Assembly: GCF_001274775.1 (NCBI RefSeq) | Contig: NZ_LGUE01000001.1 | Coordinates: forward strand, 1,148,334 to 1,212,333 | Direction of reading: 5' to 3' | Origin: Rossellomorea marisflavi | GTDB taxonomy: Bacteria; Bacillota; Bacilli; Bacillales; Bacillaceae_B | DNA length: 64,000 nucleotides | Shown here: one piece after another, positions 56,571 through 64,000 of the stretch | How the letters are laid out: every line of letters starts with the position of its first letter | Numbering within the stretch: the first letter of the stretch is position 1 | Notes under the pieces: generated by a model | Seen by the model: the letters and a program-made list of their open reading frames with translations, nothing else | What the model was told of the DNA's origin: nothing | Databases searched by the model: none | Translations under genes and position numbers: made by a program

Positions 56571-57654
56571 TTTCTGTCCCTCCTAAAAGTATATTGATCA
56601 CTTTATCCGACACATGTTCATCCAAGTATTCTGCAGGACACTTCCAATTTGCAGTCTTGGAACACATGACGTTCACGCCGTTGACGATGTTCGCTTCCAC
56701 CAGGCCGGAAATGAAGTTACTGCCACAGTCAACCGTTTCCGGTCTTTCGGTCGTCTTCCTGACTGTTACGGCCGGCACATGGAAGATACAGCACTCTTCC
56801 TGGACCGTTCCGCTATCGGTCAATACGCAATACGCCTTTTTTTCGAGCTGTATGAAATCAAAGAATCCGAATGGTTCATGGAATTCAATTCTTGGATCGA
56901 TGGATAGATCAGGCATGGCCAATAACTTGGAGCGTGTTCTCGGATGTGCGCTGAAGATGATTCTTTTTTTGTAGGTGGTCGCAATGGTGTTCATGGCTTG
57001 GATGATGGAGGTGAGGTGGTGGGGGTTGTCTACGTTTTCTGCCCTGTGGATCGTAGCCAGGAAATAGTCCCTTTCTTCTAATGAAAGTTCTTTAAGTATG
57101 GTGCTGGAATCAATGTCCGTTTCATAATGCTTCAGAACTTCATAGATGGGATTGCCGGTTGTGATGATTTTGCTTGGTGTCATTCCTTCATTGAGAAGAT
57201 TGGTTTTGCTATACGGCGTATAAACGAGATTGAATGACGAGACTGAATCGATGATCTTCCGATTCTTCTCTTCCGGTACATTCAAATCGAAGCAGCGGTT
57301 CCCTGCTTCCATGTGGACGACAGGAATCATCATCCGTTCGGCCAGGATGGCACTCAGCCCGCTATTCGTGTCGCCAAGCACAAGCACTTTATCCGGCTTC
57401 TCGCGGATCAGTATCTCTTCAAGTCCTTCATATAAGGCAGATAGCTGCTTGCCAAGTGACTGCTGCTTATCCGACAGGACGTAGTCAGGTGCACGCAGAC
57501 CAAGCTCCTGATAGAACACACCGTTCAATGAGTGGGTGAAGTTCTGCCCTGTATGCACGATGACATGCCGATCCGCAAGTTGATCAAGCTTTTTCATGAT
57601 GAGGCTCAGCCTGATGATCTCCGGCCTCGTCCCCAGTACTGTAACGATTTTCAC
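56560..57654 (-). CDS. UDP-GlcNAc 2-epimerase-family enzyme (FnlC/WbvD/WecB-like)
   Basis: A 364-residue GT-B-fold non-hydrolysing 2-epimerase. Landmarks are VLGTRPEIIRLSLIM, VHTGQNF, VLGDTNSGLSAILA, HMEAGNRCFDLNVPEEKNR, and TDSGTVQEECC; AvrRpt substrate residues are in order. In FnlABC/CapEFG/WbvBRD sets this enzyme epimerises C2 after reduction. GTG start with AAAGGAGAGG upstream. First gene of the unit; upstream DNA (57655-57751) may hold its promoter. Confidence 0.85.
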   Translation of the reverse strand: MKIVTVLGTRPEIIRLSLIMKKLDQLADRHVIVHTGQNFTHSLNGVFYQELGLRAPDYVLSDKQQSLGKQLSALYEGLEEILIREKPDKVLVLGDTNSGLSAILAERMMIPVVHMEAGNRCFDLNVPEEKNRKIIDSVSSFNLVYTPYSKTNLLNEGMTPSKIITTGNPIYEVLKHYETDIDSSTILKELSLEERDYFLATIHRAENVDNPHHLTSIIQAMNTIATTYKKRIIFSAHPRTRSKLLAMPDLSIDPRIEFHEPFGFFDFIQLEKKAYCVLTDSGTVQEECCIFHVPAVTVRKTTERPETVDCGSNFISGLVEANIVNGVNVMCSKTANWKCPAEYLDEHVSDKVINILLGGTEIVY

Positions 57655-57751
57655 CTGTGACCTCTCCTTTCTGTTTCGTCTTAATACTTTATGATAGAAT
57701 ACGGGAGCTGTCCTAGACTCTTCACCATGTTTTGATAAAAAGGCGCATCCA

Positions 57752-58960
57752 TCAGGTATTCAAATTCATCGCTGACTGATAGAATGCCTCAGCATTCTCA
57801 ATGAGGGATGGGAGACCCCATTTTTCCCTGCTCTGTTTCCAAGCTTGCTGCCCCATACGATCCCGTTCCGCTGGGTGTCGGATGATAAGATCCAATGCAT
57901 TGGAGAGCTGGAGGCTGTTTCCTTTCTCCACGATCAGACCCGTTCCTTGATGATCGACCATTTCCGGAAGACCTCCAGCATTGGAGGAAATGACCGGCAC
58001 CCCCATCATTTGCGCCTCGATGACAGCGAACGGCTGATTTTCCTGAAGGCTCGGAATGACCAGAACGTCTGCCTTCTGCAGAATCTGCACAACATCATTC
58101 CGGTTACCAAGGAAGCTCACCTTGGATTCAATCCCAAGCTGCCTTGCCTGAGCCACCAGTTTCTCCTGCATCTCACCTTCTCCCAGGATCTGGCATTCCC
58201 ATTCCAGTGAGGGAGAGAGCATTTCGAGCGACTCCAGAAGGTGGTGGAGGCCTTTCAGGTACACTAATCTGCTGATGGCCACAATGGTACACTTTCCTGA
58301 AGGACGCTTTCCGGGATATGCAGGGAATTGTTCGATGGGAACCCCATAGTTGAAGGTCATGATCTTATAAGAAGGTACGCTGTATTGATTCAGCAGGATG
58401 CCCCTCATCCACCTGCTTGACGTATGGAGAGTTGTACTGCTGTCATAGCCGATTTTCTCCAACCTGGCGTAATACTGAAGGACGAAACTGCTCCAGATAT
58501 CACCATCGGATCTGCCGGGATTAGTCGCTTTGATTTGATGGAAGATCGCTCCGGACAAAAAACCATGGATGGATGTAACCATGGGTGTATGGGCAGGTTT
58601 CATCCTGCTGATCGATACCGCCGACAGGACATCCTGACAGTGGATGAGGTCATATTGCGACAAATCATGTTCTGCCAGTCCACGTTCAAAAAGATATCTG
58701 TTCACTTCTGCATGATACACCCATGGATCCTCAATCAATCTCGGAATGGACTTCTTCAGCTTCCGCTCGACCATGGGCCTGAAGGGTAGTAGTTCGATCG
58801 TATTCCCTTTTAAGAGATTCAATACCTGAGTGTTTGTAGAGTTCGAGCAGATGATATCGACGGAGTGCCCTTTTGCAACAAGACCATCATGAAGATTGGA
58901 GACAAATGACCAAATGCCGCCTCCGGGTAATGGGAAGATGGTAGCAATCAGGATTTTCAT
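57752..58960 (-). CDS. Family 4 glycosyltransferase
   Basis: A 402-residue GT-B enzyme. The N-terminal domain starts IATIFPLPGGGIWSFVSNL (GGxx acceptor loop), and the C-terminal domain has the nucleotide-sugar site ISRLVYLKGLHHLLESL and the EX7E motif in PSLQENQPFAVIEAQMMGVPVISSNAGGLPE. Sugar specificity is unknown. Its ATG lies 4 nt after the stop of a small ORF that carries its ribosome site. Confidence 0.87.
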   Translation of the reverse strand: MKILIATIFPLPGGGIWSFVSNLHDGLVAKGHSVDIICSNSTNTQVLNLLKGNTIELLPFRPMVERKLKKSIPRLIEDPWVYHAEVNRYLFERGLAEHDLSQYDLIHCQDVLSAVSISRMKPAHTPMVTSIHGFLSGAIFHQIKATNPGRSDGDIWSSFVLQYYARLEKIGYDSSTTLHTSSRWMRGILLNQYSVPSYKIMTFNYGVPIEQFPAYPGKRPSGKCTIVAISRLVYLKGLHHLLESLEMLSPSLEWECQILGEGEMQEKLVAQARQLGIESKVSFLGNRNDVVQILQKADVLVIPSLQENQPFAVIEAQMMGVPVISSNAGGLPEMVDHQGTGLIVEKGNSLQLSNALDLIIRHPAERDRMGQQAWKQSREKWGLPSLIENAEAFYQSAMNLNT

Positions 58961-58964
58961 CGGT

Positions 58965-59123
58965 TCACCATCCCCCTGTATGCCGGTCGAGCAGTTCTCT
59001 CAGACGTGGATCTGGGATGGCATATTTCGATTGTGTATTCATATGGGGTTTTGGAAGCGGTTTTTTAGCCGAAATGGGCACACTCCTGCCGGGATATCGA
59101 TAGGTATTTTTTCTGGGCAACAA
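58965..59123 (-). CDS. Small ORF (52 residues) coupled to the GT4 gene
   Basis: TTG start 8 nt after AAAGGAGAG. It encodes a basic, Pro-rich peptide with YRYPGRSVPISAKKPLPKPH in the first half and YAIPDPRLRELLDRH toward the end, no Cys and no membrane segment. The stop overlaps the ribosome-site region of the next gene (TGA-ACCG-ATG), so the small ORF and GT4 are likely coupled. It follows the propeller-like gene by 19 nt, in the same direction. No family recognised; a second TTG codon directly follows the first. Confidence 0.6.
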   Translation of the reverse strand: MLPRKNTYRYPGRSVPISAKKPLPKPHMNTQSKYAIPDPRLRELLDRHTGGW

Positions 59124-59142
59124 CTCTTCCACTCTCCTTTAA

Positions 59143-60102
59143 TCAGCTAATTGAATAGATGGCATTCATTCCATGGGGCTCAAGATCCTTCTCCCACATC
59201 AAAGCCATTTCCTTGATGTTATAACAGGCTACACGGGTTGGAAGGAATCCGTGCTGACCGTAATACTCCCTGGAGCCATCTTCATTCACCCTGCTTGACG
59301 GTCTGATCCGTGTGAATCCCACCAGGATGATGTCCTCGGTAAGCGGTTTGATCCCCCTGCACCACCCCAGCTTTTCCTCATGTGAGCCGACGGTTGTGAG
59401 GTCGATATCCTGAACGACCTGCAGGCTCCCTGCATTCACTTTGATGATGTGGCCGTCCACCTGCGTGAAATACAAATGGTTCTTATAAAGGACTCCATCA
59501 TGGATGAGCTGCCTGCCGATCGTGATCTCTTTCCAAGGATCGGTCAAACAGATCGCGTCTTTCTGCAGGCATCTTGTGACCCATATTTCATCGTCCAGTT
59601 CAAACACAAAGTTCGGGTGATGTGTATGGGGTTTGGTGGTAGGGACTTTCCGGTAGTCGATCGACGGATCAAAACTTTTCCAAGGCCCGCCCCTGCCTAC
59701 ATTCCACTCGTTCAGGATCACACCTTTAGGGGACGTTTCGATCACCATATCAAGCCCTGTGTTACAAATAAGCAGATTCCCGTTGGCTCTTGGATACACG
59801 TGATGAACATCATTCAATGAAGGATAGGTGAAATACTTCTCGAGCTGATAGGTATTCAAATCGTATACCAATATTTCTGTATGAGTCGGCACATAGAGCT
59901 TGTTCTTCCTCAGCGTAGCGGCCGTAAACGATATCGAGGGGTCATCATCAGCACACACGGCCGGTGGTGAGATATATTCAATCACCTTTTGAATCTGCTG
60001 CGATTTTGTGTGAAACGAAAGGACGAGCCCTTTTTTAAATTGTTCCCAGTCCTTCTTCAGACCGGCTTTCTGGGTGGCACCCGAAAGGATAAGTTCTCTC
60101 AA
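59143..60102 (-). CDS. Propeller-like protein of unknown function
   Basis: A 319-residue protein whose body is a run of short beta-strand repeats with Trp/Tyr/Asp turns (NGNLLICNTGLDMVIETSPKG, HHPNFVFELDDEIWVTRC, VLYKNHLYFTQVDGHIIKVNAG), suggesting a beta-propeller of 5-7 blades. There is no signal peptide, so it is probably cytoplasmic. In glycan clusters such proteins can be binding or scaffold partners, but this is a guess. It overlaps the upstream GT2 gene by 4 nt. Confidence 0.7.
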   Translation of the reverse strand: MRELILSGATQKAGLKKDWEQFKKGLVLSFHTKSQQIQKVIEYISPPAVCADDDPSISFTAATLRKNKLYVPTHTEILVYDLNTYQLEKYFTYPSLNDVHHVYPRANGNLLICNTGLDMVIETSPKGVILNEWNVGRGGPWKSFDPSIDYRKVPTTKPHTHHPNFVFELDDEIWVTRCLQKDAICLTDPWKEITIGRQLIHDGVLYKNHLYFTQVDGHIIKVNAGSLQVVQDIDLTTVGSHEEKLGWCRGIKPLTEDIILVGFTRIRPSSRVNEDGSREYYGQHGFLPTRVACYNIKEMALMWEKDLEPHGMNAIYSIS

Positions 60103-60800
60103 TCTTCTTCACTCCTTTTCTCTCCATATAGCAACTGCAGGTCATTCATTTCCCGGCGGATATCGGCTTGATGGTTCATGCTACCCGATGCCGGGTGGGT
60201 GCGATACTTGATGAGGGGCAAATGAAGATAACCAAATGAGTATCCCTTCATCATCAGCCGCATCCACATCTCATAATCATGGGTGAAACGGTGCTTCGGC
60301 TCGAAGAATCCGGCTTCCGTGAAGATCATCCTCTTCATGAGCATCGTTGACCCGTTTATGGGATTGCGATACGCCAGAACGTCTTCCAGCCTTTTTATAT
60401 CCTCGAAGGATTCATTGACCGACCACATCCATTCTGTTCCTTTATCGGTAATGAGAAGATAATCGCTGAAGCAGAGGTCGATCCGGTTCCGCTCCATATA
60501 CTCGACTTGCAGGGATATCTTCTCCGGGAGGAACAGATCATCGGAACTGAGCCAGGCGGTATAGGTCCCTGTAGCCGTATCCATTCCCCAGTTCAATGCT
60601 GTTGCCGTTCCTCCATTGACTTTATGGAGGATCGTAATCCGATCGGCATAAGGTTCAAGCTTTTCCAGATGCATGGTGGAGCCATCGTTCACCACAATCA
60701 CTTCGATTGCCGGATACGATTGATTGAGGGCGCTCTCGATTGCCTGATCCACGTAAGCACAATTATAGAACGGAATGATAATAGACACTTTTGGAATCAT
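60099..60800 (-). CDS. Family 2 glycosyltransferase (first of two paralogs)
   Basis: A 233-residue GT-A enzyme with SIIIPFYNCAYVDQAI at the start, IEVIVVNDGST, NGGTATALNWGMD and the metal-binding DxD-like WLSSDDLFLPEKI. Near the C-terminus HDYEMWMRLMMKG holds the catalytic acidic residue. About half of its residues match the paralog at 63.2-63.9 kb. Leads the GT2-propeller-small ORF-GT4 unit. Confidence 0.87.
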   Translation of the reverse strand: MIPKVSIIIPFYNCAYVDQAIESALNQSYPAIEVIVVNDGSTMHLEKLEPYADRITILHKVNGGTATALNWGMDTATGTYTAWLSSDDLFLPEKISLQVEYMERNRIDLCFSDYLLITDKGTEWMWSVNESFEDIKRLEDVLAYRNPINGSTMLMKRMIFTEAGFFEPKHRFTHDYEMWMRLMMKGYSFGYLHLPLIKYRTHPASGSMNHQADIRREMNDLQLLYGEKRSEED

Positions 60801-60975
60801 CCTTTCACCCCCTCATAAGCTTTTCTTCTCCATACTATGTAAAGCTTGTTTCCGTTGACAGTAAAATCAGGAATTTCAGCGGTTATTCCCTGAATGTCCT
60901 GTACAACTTCCCGTGTCTTACATATACCTGATAATAAGGACCTAAAAGTCCATTCGATTAAAGGAGGATACTATC

Positions 60976-62043
60976 TTGAATGTTTTATTCGTCTTCTATG
61001 TCCCAAGTGGCGGTGTAGAAACGCTGAATCGACAGAGGGCTGCCGCTTTGCGTTCTGCAGGGATCCAGAGCGACTTTCTCTACTACAGCAAGAAAAGGGG
61101 TCTGTTGAACCACGAAGAAAGCAATGTGTATATCGCTGATCAGGATGCAGACATCCAGAGGATCCTGAAAAAAGGCCGGTACGATGCCATCATCATCACA
61201 TCCGACTACAGAGGCATGGAACGATTCCGGAAACTTGGCTACAACGGGAAGATTCTATTGGAGATACAGGGATATGGTCCCCAGGCAACAGCACGGGCTG
61301 AGATGAAAAATGCCATTCCCTATGTCAATCAGTTCTGCGATGGGTTGCTCTACCCGAAAACACCGCATATCGGAGCCATATTCAATGAGTTTTTCCCTGG
61401 CACCCCAACATTCGGATTCAATAACTGCTTTGATGCGGATGCCTTTGCCTACAAGGCCCTCCCGAAGCACCCATCCCCGATCATCGCATGGATCGGCAGG
61501 CTCGAGGATAATAAAAACTGGAGGGAATTCCTGCACATCGGGCACGAGATGATCAAAAGGAAGCCTGGAGTCCAGCTATATATGTTCGAAGATCCAAGTC
61601 TATCCACCCCAAAAGAACGTCAGGATTTCAACACGCTGAAATCGATTTTAAAACTTGATGACCACCTTCACCTCCTTCAGAATGTCCCTCATTCCCAGAT
61701 GCCTCATTATTTCTCGAAAATCGGTGATTCCGGAGGATTCCTGTGCTGCACGTCCAAGGTCGAAGGAGCCCCTTATTCCCCTTTGGAAGCGATGAGTTGC
61801 AGATGCCCCGTCCTCACATCAGATTCAGACGGGATCAGAAGCGCGGTGCTCCATAACCAAACGGGAAAATATTATTCGATCGGGAACGTCCAGACAGCAG
61901 TACAGCAGGGGGTGCAGCTCATGGATGATGGACAGCTGCGCTCGTACATCATCGAAAATGCCCTTCTCCACCTCAAATCGCAGTTTGGGCACGAAGCTTA
62001 TAGAATTCACTTCTACGGCATGCTCAAAACTTTAGGCATCTAA
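60976..62043 (+). CDS. GT-B glycosyltransferase (YtcC-like)
   Basis: A 355-residue GT4-type enzyme: VFYVPSGGVETLNRQRAAAL at the start (acceptor loop), IAWIGRLEDNKNWREFL for the donor site, and TSKVEGAPYSPLEAMSCRCPVLTSDSDG carrying the EX7E motif. The layout recalls spore-surface-associated glycosyltransferases such as YtcC, but that is inference. The start is TTG with AGGAGG 8 nt upstream. The next gene, an epimerase, follows on the same strand. Confidence 0.84.
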   Translation: MNVLFVFYVPSGGVETLNRQRAAALRSAGIQSDFLYYSKKRGLLNHEESNVYIADQDADIQRILKKGRYDAIIITSDYRGMERFRKLGYNGKILLEIQGYGPQATARAEMKNAIPYVNQFCDGLLYPKTPHIGAIFNEFFPGTPTFGFNNCFDADAFAYKALPKHPSPIIAWIGRLEDNKNWREFLHIGHEMIKRKPGVQLYMFEDPSLSTPKERQDFNTLKSILKLDDHLHLLQNVPHSQMPHYFSKIGDSGGFLCCTSKVEGAPYSPLEAMSCRCPVLTSDSDGIRSAVLHNQTGKYYSIGNVQTAVQQGVQLMDDGQLRSYIIENALLHLKSQFGHEAYRIHFYGMLKTLGI

Positions 62044-62119
62044 AATCCCCCTTCATGGGCGTGCTGTTCAACCCGAATCGTCTTTTTTGCATAGGGTATT
62101 AAAAACAGAGGTGAACTCT

Positions 62120-63025
62120 ATGGAAAAAGCAATTGTAACCGGTGGAGCGGGTTTCATCGGCTCTCATCTCGCTGACAATTTAATCAAAGAGGGATTGGAC
62201 GTTCATATCATCGATGATCTAAGCAGCGGAAAAGTAAAGCATCTGCCTGCTGCCGCTTCGTTTCATCAGGTGGATATAAGATCTCAAGAAGCAAGGGAAC
62301 TTATCACTTCCATTAAACCGGATGTCATCTATCATCTTGCAGCACAAGCAGATGTGAACCGATCATTGAATGACCCGCACACGGATATGTCGGTGAATGT
62401 GGGGGGCACGATCAACATCCTGGAAGCGTGCAGGAATTTGTCCCTGAAGAAATTTGTCTTTTCCTCTACTTCTGCTGTATACGGAAATTCATCCGAGTCT
62501 GTGCTCACAGAGGGTATGCCTGCTTCTCCCCTTTCATTTTATGGCCTCTCCAAGCTAGCAGCTGAACGATATATCACCCTCTATCACGACCTCTTCTCTA
62601 TCCCTTACACTATATTGAGATATGGAAACGTATATGGTCCTAGACAGACGGCAAAAGGGGAAGGCGGTGTCATCGCAGTCTTTACCGACAAACTCTCTAA
62701 AGGAGAATCGTTAAAGGTGAATGGAGACGGATTGCAGACGAGGGACTATGTATATGTGCAAGACATCGTTTCTGCCAACATGGCGGCTGGGAGGGCTCCG
62801 GATGTGGGAACGTTCGTGGTAGGGACCGGTATCCCCACATCACTGCTCGACGTTATCAAGATCCTTGAGACTACCACAGGGGAATCCATCCCCTATGTCC
62901 ACGGGCAGGATCGGCCGGGGGATATTAAACACAGCTGTCTGGATCCGGCTTTAATCAACCGGATCCTGGGCTGGACTCCCCGGTACAACATGGACATGGG
63001 CATTTCCGAAACGCTCCGTCGATAA
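62120..63025 (+). CDS. NAD-dependent UDP-sugar epimerase (GalE-like)
   Basis: A 301-residue extended SDR: VTGGAGFIGSHLADNLI, HLAAQADVNRS, SSTSAVYG, the catalytic YGLSKLAAER, and RYGNVYGPRQ. It most resembles 4-epimerases of UDP-glucose or UDP-GlcNAc. The ATG used has GAGGTGA 4 nt upstream; the longer reading adds 11 residues through that site. The pairing with a GT4 enzyme recalls ytcB-ytcC of B. subtilis. Confidence 0.88.
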   Translation: MEKAIVTGGAGFIGSHLADNLIKEGLDVHIIDDLSSGKVKHLPAAASFHQVDIRSQEARELITSIKPDVIYHLAAQADVNRSLNDPHTDMSVNVGGTINILEACRNLSLKKFVFSSTSAVYGNSSESVLTEGMPASPLSFYGLSKLAAERYITLYHDLFSIPYTILRYGNVYGPRQTAKGEGGVIAVFTDKLSKGESLKVNGDGLQTRDYVYVQDIVSANMAAGRAPDVGTFVVGTGIPTSLLDVIKILETTTGESIPYVHGQDRPGDIKHSCLDPALINRILGWTPRYNMDMGISETLRR

Positions 63026-63082
63026 TGGAATGACAGAGATCATCCACTCCCATTACCCGATAGGAACAAATCATTCGTAATG

Positions 63083-63170
63083 GTCATTAAAGAAATGAAA
63101 AAACCCGAACTCCTTTGCCTGATAAAAGGAGTTCGGGTTTTACTATGACTACAATATGTTTATCCCAGCC
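63083..63170 (-). terminator. Repeat-type terminator module C
   Basis: Minus strand: GGCTGGGATAAACATATT flank, stem CCCGAACTCCTTT/AAAGGAGTTCGGG and U-run, then TTTCATTTCTTTAATGAC, directly after the end of the second GT2 gene. Same flanks as modules A and B with a different stem; no structured repeat is attached. Confidence 0.78.
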
Positions 63171-63175
63171 GCCTT

Positions 63176-63874
63176 CTATTTTTTCCGTCTGGGAGATTGG
63201 AAGAGTTTGCTGTACGTTTGTTGAATCTGTTGTGCTTCATTTGCTATCCCGCCTGCAAAACGGGCCGTACCCATCCCCGGGTGCACACGGTATAACACGA
63301 GGGATTCGTCAAAGTAATGCATGGGCGTAAACAAACTGAGTCGGCACCACATTTCATAATCCTGTGCAAATTTATATCCTTCATCAAACCAGCCTGCCTG
63401 CTTCATGAGAGAAATTTCTGCCATGACCGTACACCCATTCACCGGGCACCCTTGAAGCAGCCGCTGCTTGAATGTCCCATGCCTCATGGGGGCAGAACGT
63501 ATCTCGCTAATGATCGTATTGTTTGAGTCAACCGTTTTAAATGCCGTATAGGAGAGTCTTGATCCATTCCTCTGCATGAACGTCACTTGCTTTTGTATTT
63601 TATCCGCGACAAATTGATCATCGGAGCTCAGCCAGGCGAAGTAATGACCCGTTGCATGCCGCAACCCTTCATTTAGAGCCGAAGCCGTTCCTCCGTTTGA
63701 TTTCCGGATGTATTTGATTCGGTGTCTGTAAGGGTTGATCTTCTCGGTGAACTTGGTAGAACCATCGTCCACTACAATGACTTCAATATCAGGATAGGTT
63801 TGGTGGATGGCACTTCGTATCGCCTGGTCGACATATGGACAATTGTAAAATGGGATGATGATTGAGACTTTCAC
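63176..63874 (-). CDS. Family 2 glycosyltransferase (second paralog)
   Basis: A 232-residue GT-A enzyme: SIIIPFYNCPYVDQAI, IEVIVVDDGST, SNGGTASALNEGL, the metal site WLSSDDQFVADKI, and FAQDYEMWCRLSLF for the catalytic acidic residue. Paralog of the GT2 at 60.1-60.8 kb. GTG start with AAGAGGTGAT 3 nt upstream. No gene or clear promoter was identified in the remaining ~125 bp of the window. Confidence 0.87.
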   Translation of the reverse strand: MKVSIIIPFYNCPYVDQAIRSAIHQTYPDIEVIVVDDGSTKFTEKINPYRHRIKYIRKSNGGTASALNEGLRHATGHYFAWLSSDDQFVADKIQKQVTFMQRNGSRLSYTAFKTVDSNNTIISEIRSAPMRHGTFKQRLLQGCPVNGCTVMAEISLMKQAGWFDEGYKFAQDYEMWCRLSLFTPMHYFDESLVLYRVHPGMGTARFAGGIANEAQQIQQTYSKLFQSPRRKK

Positions 63875-64000
63875 ATAATCACCTCTTTCCTGCTTGTCTC
63901 CCTATACTATATGCATAGAGTCGTTAACCCGCTTGTGCGTTTCACCGTCTCTCGTAATCTACCCTCTCAATTAATACGACAAATGGGAAAAAGAGTGCAA

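Noticed and set aside
47961-63170. CRISPR array formed by the three similar hairpin repeats
   Set aside because: The copies are kilobases apart, differ in their stems and act as terminators; no spacer pattern or cas genes.

Overview
The window reads as chromosome from an endospore-forming Bacillaceae member. Evidence for this is spore genes (cotE, spoVK, sirA, a Spo0E-like phosphatase), G+-type SOS control (lexA/yneA with CGAAC-N4-GTTYG boxes), GlnR/TnrA nitrogen control, and long runs of gene order shared with Bacillus subtilis, mostly read here on the minus strand. Genus is not decided; a Bacillus/Rossellomorea-like genome is plausible. No rRNA, tRNA, IS element, prophage or CRISPR array was seen.

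Layout. 0-6 kb: a lipoprotein N-terminus (SCO-like) cut by the window edge, then the sbcD-sbcC-coaW run, a YvrJ-type peptide and an unknown lipoprotein. 6-22 kb: a PAS histidine kinase, then a conserved block matching the B. subtilis lexA-yneA-yneB-ynzC-tkt-sirA-yneF-ccdA-yneI-yneJ-yneK neighbourhood. Several genes are interleaved with it: a Spo0E-like gene, an asymmetric heterodimeric ABC exporter, a CamS lipoprotein and a GNAT acetyltransferase. 21-31 kb: a resolvase-like protein lacking key arginines opposite a SulP transporter, then glnR-glnA, ynbB, a TRIC-type channel, spoVK, hfq and miaA. 30-35 kb: an accessory trio (methyltransferase, penicillin-acylase family protein, aminoglycoside-adenylyltransferase-like protein) and a DUF4385 gene. 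35-50 kb: mutS-mutL, an unknown secreted protein divergent from a VanW protein, a class III aminotransferase, cstA, topB, cotE, ricA and miaB.

50-64 kb is the accessory end. It has a coiled-coil protein with no clear start codon, an unknown 390-residue-class protein, and a glycan cluster. One minus-strand unit (57.7-53.9 kb) has four overlapping genes: UDP-GlcNAc 2-epimerase, an inverting 4,6-dehydratase-like SDR, an RmlD-like reductase and a further SDR. This is the enzyme set expected for an N-acetylated 6-deoxy-L-hexosamine. A second unit (60.8-57.75 kb) has GT2, a propeller-like protein, a 52-codon-class small ORF and GT4. A plus-strand GT/epimerase pair and a paralogous GT2 complete it.

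Non-coding structure includes many intrinsic terminators, several sigma-A promoters with exact 17-bp spacing, four LexA boxes, a GlnR box overlapping a perfect-consensus promoter, a perfect Spo0A box upstream of sirA, and a dispersed extragenic repeat family. The repeat family has three terminator modules with conserved flanks and divergent but still complementary stems; two of them are attached to a longer structured repeat.
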